Source of the DNA: Tricholoma matsutake
Taxonomy: Eukaryota > Basidiomycota > Agaricomycetes > Agaricales > Tricholomataceae
Assembly: GCA_026075535.2 (NCBI GenBank)
Contig: AP026546.1
Coordinates: 1,674,001-1,738,000, forward strand
Direction: 5' to 3'
DNA length: 64,000 bases
The notes beneath the pieces were generated by a model. It was not told where the DNA came from, did not search any database, and saw only the letters and a program-made list of their open reading frames with translations. Numbering within the stretch: position 1 is the stretch's first letter; every line of letters starts with the position of its first letter. Position numbers and translations under genes: made by a program. Below are positions 10,604 to 21,118 of the stretch, piece after piece.

Positions 10604-10788
10604 ATGGCTAGAACGTAGAATGACATCCGGGGGACGATTGACAGCTGGTGTGCATATTCCACGATGTAGAAAAACAGTATATACAGACCTAGGCAGCATT
10701 CCTGTTAGACAAGTGTATTGTGGAGAAATGAAAAATGCACCGAGGGACACAAAGGAGCTGCCTATAGCGAGGAGAATGTATCGTGAAT
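10604..10788 (-). pseudogene. MFS gene, middle segment between the two retroposons (with intron)
   Basis: This segment joins the parts at 13042 and 381. Reading minus from 10788 it encodes DSRYILLAIGSSFVSLG. A 52-bp GT-AG intron follows (10689-10740, with a CTAAC branch-like site), then LYILFFYIVEY and SFYVLAI at the LINE junction. The duplications of both insertions lie at its two ends (10604-10620 and 10776-10788). In-frame coding continues on both sides once the insertions and one copy of each duplication are ignored, so the two events hit neighbouring sites of one gene. Confidence 0.85.
10776..10788. repeat. Target-site duplication, left copy, of the short element C
   Basis: ATGTATCGTGAAT is repeated exactly at 13042-13054 and brackets 10789-13041. 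Confidence 0.93.
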
Positions 10789-13041
10789 ATCGCTCCTTGA
10801 CTTGTTACAACCACCATAAATAGTGGTAAACACCTCTGCTCAACGTTGCAAGCGACGTCGACACTTCAATTTTCGTCCGATTTTCGATCGGATTTCACCA
10901 TCACGAACGCTCTCGGCGTCTCCAGGCATGCCCTGATTTGCTAAGAGATCCGTCCATCCGATCTCCGTGGATGCCCTGGTCATTGTTTTTGACAATGGCT
11001 GCTATTCATCTCGTTCTCCTGGGCTTCGAGGATCCTGACTAGGTGAGTGTTGTCTATGAAAGAGTAGTCTAGGTCCCTCTGGGGGCTTAGAGTGGGTGTG
11101 GGATGCCTGCTTCAACGCTCGCCCAAGTCGTCACACTCGTCTAGGTGGGGGAGGTCTGGCTTAGGGAGGAGGGACATTATCACTGGACTGCTGGTCGTCT
11201 GGGAGGCTTCCAGCCTCCATGCTCTGTGAGTTTCTACTACTAGAGACATGCTATACTGACTACCCGCTGGAATACACCATTGTTAAAAGGGGCCGGGCGA
11301 TGGTGCCCCCTAGCGGCTAGGCCTACACCTTGGTGGCCGCTTCTCACCACCATCCCTCTACCTCCGGTGCTCACTCTCCTAGGGTGGCATGACCCGGGTT
11401 CAATCTTCTCCCACTAGGCAGCAGGATGTGCGGCTTGCTCGCCCCCTCGGAGCATTCGGAGGCCGTATCGGGTGGACCCGGAATATAGATAAGGGACCAG
11501 TCGTTATCGATTCCACGCTGCGTATTTTGAGTCCTACCATCATCTACTAGCACTAACACACACACTCTCGATGCCCAAACGGCGAACCAGAGACCAACCA
11601 CCACATCGGGGTCTACGCGACCCCGTTTTGATCACGGGCGACATCTTTGATGATGGCATCCAAGACTACGACACCCGGTTCGTCCAAGACGAATCGGAGG
11701 TAGCAGCTGCTTTCAGGGCAGCTAGAGATCTATGGGCCGGGGAAGACCTCTCCGACCCTAACGATGATGATGACGATGACTCTCTTGCCATGCAGGAGGC
11801 TCTCGCTTTCGCCGAGGGGGGGCCTAGGCTCTCCTCGAGGAAAACGATCGATCGTGTACGATGGGCACTTGGTGTCGACGTCGAACACAAGCGCTGGGCT
11901 CGTAGCCTCCCTAAGGAGGATATGTATTCACAGGAGCTCGGTATCGCTGAGCTCCTTTATCCGGAGGCATCCCCTGCCCCGCTACCGCCTTGGCCCCCCA
12001 TCCCCGAGCTGGTGGAGGACGAAGTGCCGTTATCTAGGGATCAGAGGTTGGAAATCGAAGCCACCTCTGATGCCATGCTACATCTACTGGACATGATGAC
12101 CTCCTTTGTAGGTACCGTCCGAGTATCCGCAGTTCCTCTCAACGACAGGAACTCTTGGTGTCAGATGGCGTGGGAGCTCTTCACCACCACCTGGCAATTT
12201 TCAGGGAGCATGATGGAGTCACTTTGCGCGGCATCAGCTCCCCTCGACCTTACGTCTCCGGCAGCCTTCCAGGCTTCCTATGCGGCGATGCAGGCGGCTC
12301 AGTCTGCTCCACCAGCGGCAGAGCCTCCAACCGAGGAACCCTTGTCCCCGGAACGGCGTCGACGTCCTCGTGGCCCCCGCCAACGACCACGCCGAGCTTG
12401 AAGGAGGGGACCCCCCCTTCTCTTCACCGCCCACCAGGGCTGTTGTCGGGATGGTGACATTATGTCGCCGCCCTTTACCTTCTCCCCACTGCGGGGGGGA
12501 TGATGTCACCGAGTGCATGCTCAGAGTAGCATTTGCTTGAGGGGGGGGCCTCGACCCCCTACCTACAGTAGCTCCGGTGAATAACCAGCTACGGCAGTTC
12601 CGGTGAATAACCAGCTGCCTCGTCACTGTCACTTGTGCGTGGACACAGTGATGGTCCACCTCACTCACCTGGGGTGGTCAATCCTCGTTGTCTGGTGAAA
12701 GACGGTTACTCTTCCCGCAAGGGAGGACTTACGGTGAATTGACACTGCTTGCGCCTGATCTGACTTCGGTTGGATATGTGGCCGGGGGGACCGAGATAGC
12801 ACCAGACGGCGAACTAACGGCTAGCCTTTGTGGGGGGGGCCCCTCCCCTACAGATTATTGCCTTTCCTGTCTGAGAGGACAACGCTGGTACGCCCGCCGT
12901 AACGTGGCTTCTGCAAGGGACCTGGTGTGGGATGCGGACATATGGAATGCGTAGTCTTAGTAGTACCTTGTTTGTATCTTGACCCGCAGACTGCGATCGA
13001 GCCCCGCGTTATAAATTGTTGACCCCAAAAAAAAAAAAAAA
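10789..13041 (+). mobile_element. Short LINE-dependent element, copy C (full length, 2.25 kb)
   Basis: It is inserted in the MFS gene with a 13-bp duplication and a poly(A) tail at 13025-13041. The first 18 nt of the core (CGCTCCTTGACTTGTTAC) match the LINE 5' terminus with one mismatch. The final ~57 nt match the LINE tail at about four bases in five. The interior is unrelated to the LINE by eye and holds a long 5' UTR (about 780 nt), one intact ORF (11571-12401) and a 3' UTR of about 620 nt. No RT or endonuclease is encoded, so mobility must depend on a LINE. The nested derivatives at 903 and 5631 show that the family has moved repeatedly. Confidence 0.88.
11571..12401 (+). CDS. 276-residue protein of unknown function encoded by the short LINE-dependent element
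   Basis: ATG to TGA, open throughout, and I do not recognise the family. The N-terminal 50 residues contain LITGDI...QDYDT.F...E.EVAAA, which also survives in copies A and B although neighbouring residues differ. An acidic run (DPNDDDDDDS, about 62-71) follows. The middle is Pro/Glu-rich. The C-terminus is very basic (ERRRRPRGPRQRPRRA), which could bind nucleic acid; that is inference from charge only. It shows no visible similarity to ORF1 of the LINE. The start is supported because the upstream junction and this ATG are themselves duplicated in copies A and B. Confidence 0.75.
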   Translation: MPKRRTRDQPPHRGLRDPVLITGDIFDDGIQDYDTRFVQDESEVAAAFRAARDLWAGEDLSDPNDDDDDDSLAMQEALAFAEGGPRLSSRKTIDRVRWALGVDVEHKRWARSLPKEDMYSQELGIAELLYPEASPAPLPPWPPIPELVEDEVPLSRDQRLEIEATSDAMLHLLDMMTSFVGTVRVSAVPLNDRNSWCQMAWELFTTTWQFSGSMMESLCAASAPLDLTSPAAFQASYAAMQAAQSAPPAAEPPTEEPLSPERRRRPRGPRQRPRRA

Positions 13042-14016
13042 ATGTATCGTGAATCGGCGAAGGTTTTGATATTAAGGGTACATGTGTCACCCGTCTTCGG
13101 AGAAGGAAGGCTAGTGACAATCAAAGTTGCAGCAGTGCAGCACACCCCACTGACTAATCCCGATACGCGGACTCCCCAGCCAAAGTTGAGGCTTCCAAAA
13201 AGACGTTGGAGCACAATAGGATACACTGCCCTGCCTGAAGACGAGGAATATGAGGAAGATATTCAAGGATCTGTACATCTCAGATGCATACCGATGCTTG
13301 AACCGGCAACGGCGATCCCGAGTGCAGTAGCGCGGTACTTTGAGAAATGAGTGGATACACTGGCGAGTGACGGATAGAACCTGAACATTTCAGTCAGTCC
13401 TGCATGCACTTGGAAAACGGGGGAATCACTCACATCAAGCCAACGCCGAGCCCAAACAAGATTCCTTGGCATAAAATGTACTGGTAATATTGTGTAGATA
13501 TGCTGGTCATCATTATTGCAAGTGAATAGATAATCGTGCCGGAAGCCATTAAGCCGGTGGGACCATACTTGTTGAATAAACTCCCGATCGGGCCACCCTA
13601 TCAAGAACAGCGCTTATCAGCAGGGAGGAAACGAACAAAGGCACGAGACATACGGAAAAAAAGAAAACCCAGAGCTGCAATGAACCAATCCAAGAGATCG
13701 TCGAAGGAGACAATTTGCCTAATTGATGTGTTGCATACCAAGTTTGATATGTGCCAAATGAGTTCATCTGACCTAGGGTGCAGAATAACGCGAGAAAGGC
13801 TCCGAAGACAGTCAGGTAAGGTCTTATGCCTCTTGCATTTTGAGGGCAATCCGGAGGATCTTCTAGTAACGCGTGCGATGACAAGGTTGAGTTTCGCCCA
13901 CCATTGGCTAGAGCGTTATCATTGGCCTCGTTAACACCAGCGGAAGGGCATTGAATCTGCGGCAGTTGCAAGTGGGTGCTCTTCTCGAGAGTTGTGCGGC
14001 CTAGGACCTCCCGCAT
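13042..14016 (-). pseudogene. MFS monocarboxylate-transporter-like gene, 5' part with three introns
   Basis: The probable start is ATG at 14014-14016 (MREVLGRTT). A cytoplasmic N-tail leads to RPYLTVFGAFLALFCTLGQM and SFGTYQTWYATHQLGKLSP, as in fungal MCT-type MFS proteins. Introns with GT-AG ends lie at 13598-13653 (56 bp), 13381-13433 (53 bp) and 13235-13291 (57 bp). The exons between them encode GPIGSLFNKYGP, IIYSLAIMMTSISTQYYQY, FYPSLASVSTHFSKYRATAL and RVSGLVSGVCCTAATLIVTS, then TFADSRY at the insertion junction. The gene is intact across these exons; its defect is the two insertions further 3'. It is a membrane transporter, substrate unknown. Confidence 0.87.
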
Positions 14017-14076
14017 ATGTCGAGTCCGAAAAATATTGAGGAATTCGAGGGACGACTGCAGAAATTTATACAACAA

Positions 14077-14680
14077 GGATGAGTGTGACTCCGAATCGAG
14101 TTAGGTTGACAGCAATGCTGCCGCCGTCAACAACGGCTCTATTCCCACACCAGACTATAACGTATATGGCTGTAATCCTAGTAGATATTGTTATCCGATT
14201 TTAAGCCGAGTATGACATCATTGCCAGCCCAGAAGCAAAGCACAGATCTTGAATCAAATAATGAGACGTGTGCGTATTCAAAAGAGTTGTAGAAACAGTG
14301 TACCATTCCGTGCTCAATGTCCGAAAAGCCCCAGTACAGCCTTGCCAAATCGAGAAAGGTGATTTCTATTTATGGTCGGGAGAATGGAAGACGTCAGAAA
14401 AATTGAGTGGAGCTTCGAAAACCATGTTCGCGAAACACCGTCAACCCTGAAGAACTGATGCGAAGTTAAAGCGAGGCACACTTGATTAAGCTTGATTCGC
14501 TGCCCGACAAGGCGATGACATCACAACCAGTGATATATTGATACGTAAACCAACTTATCAGCAAACTCTGATTTTTCCCACAGTAACCTATATATGGTTG
14601 GTGGGAACTCCACGGTACGTTTTGACTTTTGCACTTTGATTTTCGATGTTTGGCTGATTGCTGACAGATTTTACTCCCAC
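14077..14680. other. Intergenic sequence upstream of the MFS gene
   Basis: About 600 bp with no coding or RNA feature that I can support. It should contain the promoter of the minus-strand MFS gene, but no convincing TATA-like element could be assigned. Confidence 0.4.
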
Positions 14681-14971
14681 TAAGAGCCCGTTCAGCTGCA
14701 TGGGAAATTTCCGATTCCCAAAGTAACATGTTTGTATCTGCTGGGTTTCCTGTTGCCATTGCCATCGGACATTGAATTCTCGGGTGCAGCATGGAGTTAT
14801 GCATGCTGAGTACACCAGCGCTAAGTAGCACCTCATTGTTTCAACCTTGACGCTTGCTGTGCCCATGCTTCTCCCTCATGGATGGACACACTCTTATACA
14901 GCACTTTTGCCACATTATCTCATTTGCCTCTCTTCCTTACACCTTCACCACCCTCCACACCATTCAGTATT

Positions 14972-16501
14972 CAATGTGGGATCATTGTGACAACAACAAC
15001 ACTGCTCAGACCACAGATCACAACTCAACCAACTTTTCTGCTTCATCTTCCACCCAAGAAACTCCATCCAACATTAGCACCTCAGAAAACAGTGAGAAGT
15101 CAAGTGGCCAATGGACTGAAAGAGAAATCACACTTCTCCTCAACTATGTTGAAGCAAATTGTGTTTTGACAACTCCACAAGGCCTAATCTGAATTTAACA
15201 AGGCTCATGCCACAGTGAAGTCGAAGGATGCTTCTCAATGTCATTACAAATGGGGTCATGTATGTTTCTTCATTATCAACAAAGGTTTTCATTGCTGATC
15301 CTCCATTATAGCTATGTACTACATACAAGGCAATTTTGGAGTGGGATAAGAGGTCTGGTCTTGGGTGGAATGACTCTTATGGGGCTAATGCACAAACTCT
15401 GAGTGAAAAACAGATATTTGAGGAATTTCTAAAGACACCCGAGGTATGAGTGCAATAAGTCTCATTTGAGCTTCCAACTGATGATATAAATAGCATGCAC
15501 CACTCAGGTCCTTCATGATGAGAGCATGGCCACATTATCGCAAAATGCAAGGCTTTATGCCTGGTGTCCAGCCTCATGGAACACATGCTTTTGATCCATC
15601 CTCCCACTTGGTGACAGAAACGCTCAATGCTGTCAATGCAGGGGAGGATGGAGCAGAGGATCAAGTCACTCCTCTCAATTTGCCTATGAGTAACATGCCA
15701 GCAGCCACTACTGCCCCATCTCCTCTCGTTAACCCCAATCTTGGCACCTCTTCATCTGGAGGAACATCTTCTGTTGTATCATCCTTTCCTCCACCTGATC
15801 TTAGTGCGGCCTTGTCCTCTGGTGGCACAGGGCCTTTCCCATCTTCCTCCCTTCTCCCATCAGTCCATCTGCAGCAATCCGATGCTTCTATGGGCTCAGT
15901 ATGTTCTATCACAACTGGTAGTGAAGCTGGTCAAAAACGCAAGATCTCTGAGTGGTATGCAGCCCCCCAGCTCCAAGCGATCATCTAGGAGTAAGACAAA
16001 CAATCTGAACCCTGTCATCATTTCCAGCGCTCTTAATTCAACTCTAAACTGCATGGCTGACATGATAAGAAGTCTCGAGGTAACTGCTGCTACTATTACA
16101 CATACTGCTCCCACCACTCCTTCTGCTGCCCCGCCTTCTATCATTACTTCTCCTGTTGAGCTCCAAACTACTCAGCTCTCGTCAATACCCTCTCAACCTC
16201 TTGGCTCTTTATCCAACCCTTCATCAGTATCAGCATCTCTGACAGAAATCCTTGACCAAGTAATCTGAATCATATCAGCTGATGTTAGCTTCTTATCGGA
16301 TGATGAATTACTTGCGGCCTCCCTCTTCTTCACCTGTGCATCAGAAGATGCTGTTTGCATGGCACGCACTTTCATTGCTCTTGGCAGCAACCAGGCTGTG
16401 CAACATCACTTCCTTCTTCACCAGCTCGAGATCGCTGCTCTGCTTCCAGGAAAGGGCAAGGGCAAGGCTGTGGAAGATGACGATCATATAATGGTGTACT
16501 A
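14972..16501 (+). pseudogene. Harbinger-associated Myb/SANT-like protein gene (decayed, introns)
   Basis: It starts near MWDHCDNNN (ATG at 14972) and reads a Ser/Thr-rich leader. The SANT-like segment is GQWTEREITLLLNYVEANC, continuing in another frame through FNKAHATVKSKDASQCHYKW. A 60-bp GT-AG intron (about 15261-15320) is followed by TTYKAILEWDKRSGLGWNDS. A Ser/Pro/Thr-rich middle and a helical C-terminus (DDELLAASLFF, ALGSNQAVQHHFL) follow, ending at TAA near 16499. Defects include a frame change near 15185, another near 15955 and an in-frame TGA at 16266-16268. In this superfamily the second protein works with the transposase in nuclear import and terminus binding. Confidence 0.7.
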
Positions 16502-17299
16502 ACTTTCTGTCATAGCAACTGTTTCATATCACTATGGCTGGTCCTTGAATCCTTCCTCATGTATGTACTGTGTTGTGTTGTCTTTTGTTCCCATTGGTTT
16601 GTGTCCTCTTATTCCAATTTGTATGGTCACTATCATCTCATACATCTTGTATCGCTCTCACGTATTTCTTGTGCTTGCTATGAATGTATTTTTGTGCATG
16701 GCATTGCCTTGTCAATGATGTAAACTACTTGCTAAGACGAATCAGCCTGTCTCTCCATCCGCCATGTAGTCCAAGTAGCTTTCCCACATCTCATTAGCAA
16801 TATTTATTCTGCATAGCTTAACTTCTGAATTTGCCTCATCATCATCCTTTGCAATGAAACCACTGCAATTGTCCTTAATGTCAGGAGAAAAAGGTGTGTA
16901 GGCTGATTGGTATGAATCAGTGGGTATTGCACCTTCATCGTGGTCAATTTCTTGAATAAAATTTTGGAGAGCACACAGAGCAGCAGGAATGCAAGCCTGA
17001 AAGGCAAGGGGACAATTATAAGGGCAACCTAAGCCTCTAGCAAAGGGAAATCCGAAGAGAAAACTCTAAGGATCCCCTTGCTGATGCCCAGTATATGTGA
17101 AGATGACAAAAATCAAATATAACCTAAAAATAGAAAAAGGTGGAGATAGGCAGATCAAGGCCGCCGAATGACATCATACCAAGGGGTATGTGTCGGAAGG
17201 GGTACTCCGCCTCTAAATATAAAAGGGTCAACATGTACAAACATGATAGCAAGGGAAAATTAGTAATAAAATCCGGAAAAATGATAGAAAATGAAGAAT

Positions 17300-18215
17300 A
17301 GAAGGAAATAAGGTGGGGAAAAATATAGGCCGAACATAAAAAATAGGAAAAACACACAAGGCACCCCCCTAGTCCCCTTACAACAATGAGGAGGGAGAAG
17401 GAGAATCCAGAAGCATTGCTTGAGCACTCCAAAAATATGCTCAATAACATTGTGTGCCTGAGCATGATGAAGGTTGAATAATTCCTTTGCATTCCTTGGG
17501 CTATAGGATTATCATAACAAAACATTAAATACATCAGACAAGGCACATACCAAACACCTGCAGCCCCCCACTCCTGAAGATGATACTGAACACTACAGAA
17601 AGGAACAAGAAGTTCCTTGCAATGAGGATATCCTGCATCTGCAAGATAATAGAATCCTTCAGGTACTGAAAATCCTTTTGCCAATGCATCAGCCCAGACC
17701 TGAGCATCAGTTGCAGAACCTTCCCAGCCTGTAAGAATGTATGTGAAGAGCATGTTAAAGTTACATATACAGAGACAGTTCTGTGAAAGAAAGCCTTTTT
17801 GATTCTGGTTGAGACTTTGGACAGCATAGGGTGGAGAGAGGGGCATATGGGTACCATCAAGCACTCCAAGTCATAAATCCTGTGAGAGACAGGATCATTG
17901 GGAATTGAATGGAGATGAGAAGATGATGGTCATTTTTCGAAAGTATCTGTTGTCAGATTGGTATATAGATTGTCATCACCAATGACACTTGGAAATTGTC
18001 CCATTTGCATGCTGAAATCGCTCTCCAACATGATGTATAAGCCAGTGACTGATGTATAGAGAAAGATAGCAAGCTGTTCCTCAAGTGTTACATATCTAGT
18101 ATCACCATGGCCCATTGACCACAGTACTCTGATCAGAGCATGGAAAACCTCCTTGTGAACTCCAAGTTCAGTACGAAGGTGCTCAGGATGATGATGCAGC
18201 AGCTCTTAAATCCAA
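17300..18215 (-). pseudogene. Harbinger DDE transposase (DDE_Tnp_4-like), decayed
   Basis: Reading minus, the N-terminal helical region is ELLHHHPEHLRTELGVHK, then VTLEEQLAIFLYTSVTGL. The catalytic domain shows VLDGTHMPL (first Asp), KGFLSQNCLCICNFNM, LTGWEGSATDAQVW, YYLADAGYP (second Asp) and, in a shifted frame near 17480, ELFNLHHAQAHNVIEHIFGV (the Glu helix). It is broken by TAA at 18206-18208 (glutamine expected), frame changes near 17950 and 17530, and possible introns. It excised and inserted the element at TAA/TTA targets when functional. Confidence 0.82.
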
Positions 18216-18543
18216 GCATAGCCAGACAGGATCGATGTGTGATATGGCTCTTTCATGTGATAGCAAAGAATTAGATGCATGAGTGTTGGCAAGAGCAGTG
18301 ACAACTGTAATGTGATTGTGAAAATAATGCTGTGATGTAAATGCATTCTTGCTTGGGCTGAATCCATTGTGATAATGATTTAGTTGTTATCTACTATGAC
18401 AATGAATGATTTAGTTGTTATCTACATGATGCGGCACCTGATGAGAATTCAATGTCTGATGGCAATGGCAATGGGAAACCCAGCAGATACAAACATGTTG
18501 CTTTGGGAATTGGAAATTTCCCATGCAGCTGAATGGGCTCTAA

Positions 18544-18879
18544 CCAGAAGAGTTCTGAACAAGCACACACATCATGCTCAGTGTGCTCAGCATGCCTGAT
18601 GATGTGCCTGCTATTTCCTCCATTTCCCCTCAGTTTCTTGGGTTCATATAAAGTATATAGCTGTATATATTGTTTTTTTTTCATGTGATATCCAGTCTGT
18701 AATGCTTAGTCACCATGCTACTGTGTGTACCATTCCAGTTGTGAAAATATTATGCTCACTTGGGCATGAAATTACAAGCCCATAGAGTAACCTGTAGGCT
18801 AAATCCCATCAATTGTTTGATATTTCAGGTCTCTATCATTGTAATACAAAGGGGAAATATCACTGAGGGGTAGGAAGTG
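18544..18879. other. Intergenic spacer between Harbinger and Copia fragments
   Basis: AT-rich sequence with a T8 run at 18675-18682. No coding or structural feature is supportable. Confidence 0.35.
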
Positions 18880-19519
18880 GCCACTGTCTCTCATTTGAGA
18901 AGAGGTGATGTTATGCATGATTACTTGTTGTGCCCAAGAGTCATTTTTGTCCCAATTATTTGCATTAACAGGATCTTTGGTTTCATCTGGTCATTTCACA
19001 CTGCCAGTAATATATCCAGTTATATCACAATTGATAAATACCCTTTCATTCTCTCCTTCCATTCATGCCAATTCTCATCCATTAAGAGATCCCGTTCAGT
19101 GATTCTGTTCACATTTGAATATTCTTTCATCCTAATTAATTTGATTGTTGGTTGTGCTGCGGCTTGTTGCCATTGTCAAGAAGTGTTAGTGGAGACCCTA
19201 CTAGCTCAAATAGGGGCTGAGGGTGTGCCCCCCTCAGGCTCTTCCAGGTCATCATGTTGATCTGACATATTGTGTCCAAGTCCAGAATGAGTTATTTAAA
19301 TATGAAAAAGGCCAGGGCCCATAACCTATTGGGATTATGGTGTGGAGTAGAAGTTCATAGGGATTTTATAATGGGTGTTCAGAGGAAGGTAGAATGTCTT
19401 GTATTCTCCTATACTACAATGTACATATGTTGTGATCTATAAATACATTGTGTTCTATCTTTATATGTGATGTGCTTGTGATGCGCTAATGCAATGTGCT
19501 AGGATTGACTATCCCAACA
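18880..19519 (-). mobile_element. Ty1/Copia fragment: LTR plus start of gag, minus orientation
   Basis: The LTR occupies 19327-19519 (TGTTGGGA... to ...TCCCAATA on the minus strand). The primer-binding site GGTTATGGGCCC lies directly inside it (about 19315-19326). It is complementary to the anticodon arm of initiator tRNA-Met, the half-tRNA priming mode known from Copia. The gag ATG is at 19266-19268 (MSDQHDDLEEPEGG), followed by WHKWKERMKRVFINCDITGY and NITSSQM near 18890. An in-frame TGA follows PSAPI. The rest of the element is missing. Confidence 0.82.
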
Positions 19520-19741
19520 GAAATTGGAGGAAGGGGCGCAAGAGAAGGCACAAAAAATGTTTGCTTTGGTCTTCATGGAGAATCTCCTCGACCATTGTGT
19601 ATAGATGGGGGATGGTTTAGATTACATAAATCATACACATCACTGTATATGGCTGTGGACCAACCTTGCTTACTTTCTGGTATCTTTAGCCTATTCTCCT
19701 CCTTGCTGGTTATTGTGATCTTTTCATGGAATTCATTGAGC

Positions 19742-20059
19742 TCACTTGCTCCTGTAGCCACTTTGCTTTCCCAAGAAGGATGTCATTCCTGGAGGTGTTG
19801 GTGCATGTTGTACATTTGGGCAAATTTTGCATTGGATCAGAACATTTGTGCATGCCTTCTGCTTTGAGATTTTTGAAGCAGGAGCAATCTTGAAATTATA
19901 TGCACAAGAGCACATCAAAATAGCCTTGCCACTTTGAATGCAAACTGAACATGCCCCATTCAGACTTGATTGGGCACAGAATCCACATGGATACTGTATT
20001 GAAACCTGATGAACATCGAGATTAATAATAATTGGATAGTGAAGTATTGGAAGTACCAC
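19742..20059 (-). pseudogene. Cys-rich exon of unknown gene between the Copia fragments
   Basis: An open minus-strand stretch with PCGFCAQSSLNGACSVC, MCSCAYNF and IQCKICP. The regularly paired cysteines suggest a zinc-binding module. The resemblance I recall is to Cys-rich proteins common in mushroom genomes, but I cannot name a family. The ends look like exon or decay borders and no full gene could be assembled. Confidence 0.4.
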
Positions 20060-21118
20060 AATGATAAATTGCCCTAGGCAATCTCTCAGGAAATGGTGGT
20101 ATCTCCAAATGTAGTTGAGAAGGTCTATGAATTGCCATCTCTATAAAAGAAAACTTATCCACACCAATTTAATAAAAACAATTATGACACCCACAGTAAC
20201 ACCTGTGGAATATCTGAACACCAGTTTGATGAAAAATAACTGCTAGACCCCAATCAACTGACATCACCTTCATACAATTGAAGATTACACACCTCCCAAA
20301 CAGATCTCAGCAAGACCAGGAACAAGATTTCTGAACTGCTGAACCCTAAGTAATTAACATGATCTTCAGACAGTTGAAGATTACACACCTGCCAAACAGA
20401 CCACAGCAAGAGAAGGAACAAAAAGTTACCCCTCCCCTTGTCAAGAAAGCCCTCCTTTTATACAATTCATGGGACACTCTTTACTCAGCAATGTCAACAT
20501 AATTACACAACTATTAATTGTTTAATCAGCAATTTTATTTGACCTGTCAGCAGTTTAATTAACTTGTCAGCAATCTCAGCTAACTTGTCAGCAGTTCTAA
20601 TTAATCTGTCAGCAACTGTAACTAATCTGACTACTTGATGATGATAAAGACAATTATCACATTTACCAATACATCAATCACCAAGACAACCAATGTCATG
20701 ACTAATAATGTCATTAGCATGATTACTAAAATTATTGATAATGACCAAGACTTGATAATCATCTAGTCAGAACCCATGACATTTCATGACATATCATTTC
20801 CAATTGACAAATCAGAATTATAAAATATCTCAATATAAAAACCCTTGAGCTGCTGGGCCAAAAAGTCCAGAACTTTACCTCCCAATATCTTCTCACACAT
20901 CACTTTGGACTGAAGAAGCACATTTGGTGCAGAAATAGCTTGAACCAACTATATCCCAGTGAGTTCCTTCAACTTCTCTACTTCTTTGTGCTTTTCAAAA
21001 AATCCTCTCTTCTGGTACTGTTAACTATTTCTTTCTGCCTCTTTCATTGAAGCTACAGCTAGACATCAGGGATGCTCTCTCCTTCCTAAGCCCTAACCCT
21101 AAGAAATGTGTAACATCT
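20060..21118. repeat. AT-rich interval between the Copia LTRs, with local direct repeats and LTR-like features
   Basis: It contains two imperfect copies of GAAGATTACACACCT...CAAACAGA (about 20281 and 20379) and reiterated TTGTCAGCAG/CTGTCAGCAA motifs (20537-20625). A TATA-like AATATAAAAACCC lies near 20833, and a CT-rich tract ends in TGTAACA at 21116. The last features resemble an LTR, but no matching target duplication or confident left border was found. Confidence 0.35.

Larger units (their letters stand above)
14684..18540. mobile_element. PIF/Harbinger DNA transposon with 98-bp terminal inverted repeats
   Basis: The left terminus GAGCCCGTTCAGCTGCATGG (14684) and the right terminus (complement, ending 18540) start inverted repeats of about 98 bp (14684-14781 and 18443-18540). 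A TAA trinucleotide is duplicated at 14681-14683 and 18541-18543, the 3-bp target expected for this superfamily. It encodes two convergent genes: a Myb/SANT-like protein on plus and a DDE transposase on minus. Both carry stops or frameshifts, so the copy is inactive. The inverted repeats contain GGCAATGGCAATGG hexamer-like tracts. Confidence 0.9.

Noticed and set aside
15515..15988. Free-standing Ser/Pro-rich 157-residue protein
   Set aside because: It joins the SANT-like exons upstream and the helical C-terminus downstream as part of the Harbinger accessory gene.
17124..17300. Extended hydrophobic end of the Harbinger open frame, looking like a membrane protein
   Set aside because: The transposase signature switches to another frame near 17530; the hydrophobic stretch is an out-of-frame reading of transposase and spacer.
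20184..21116. Possible solo LTR between the Copia fragments
   Set aside because: The TATA-like and TGTAACA features are suggestive, but terminal inverted repeats do not match and no target duplication was found.
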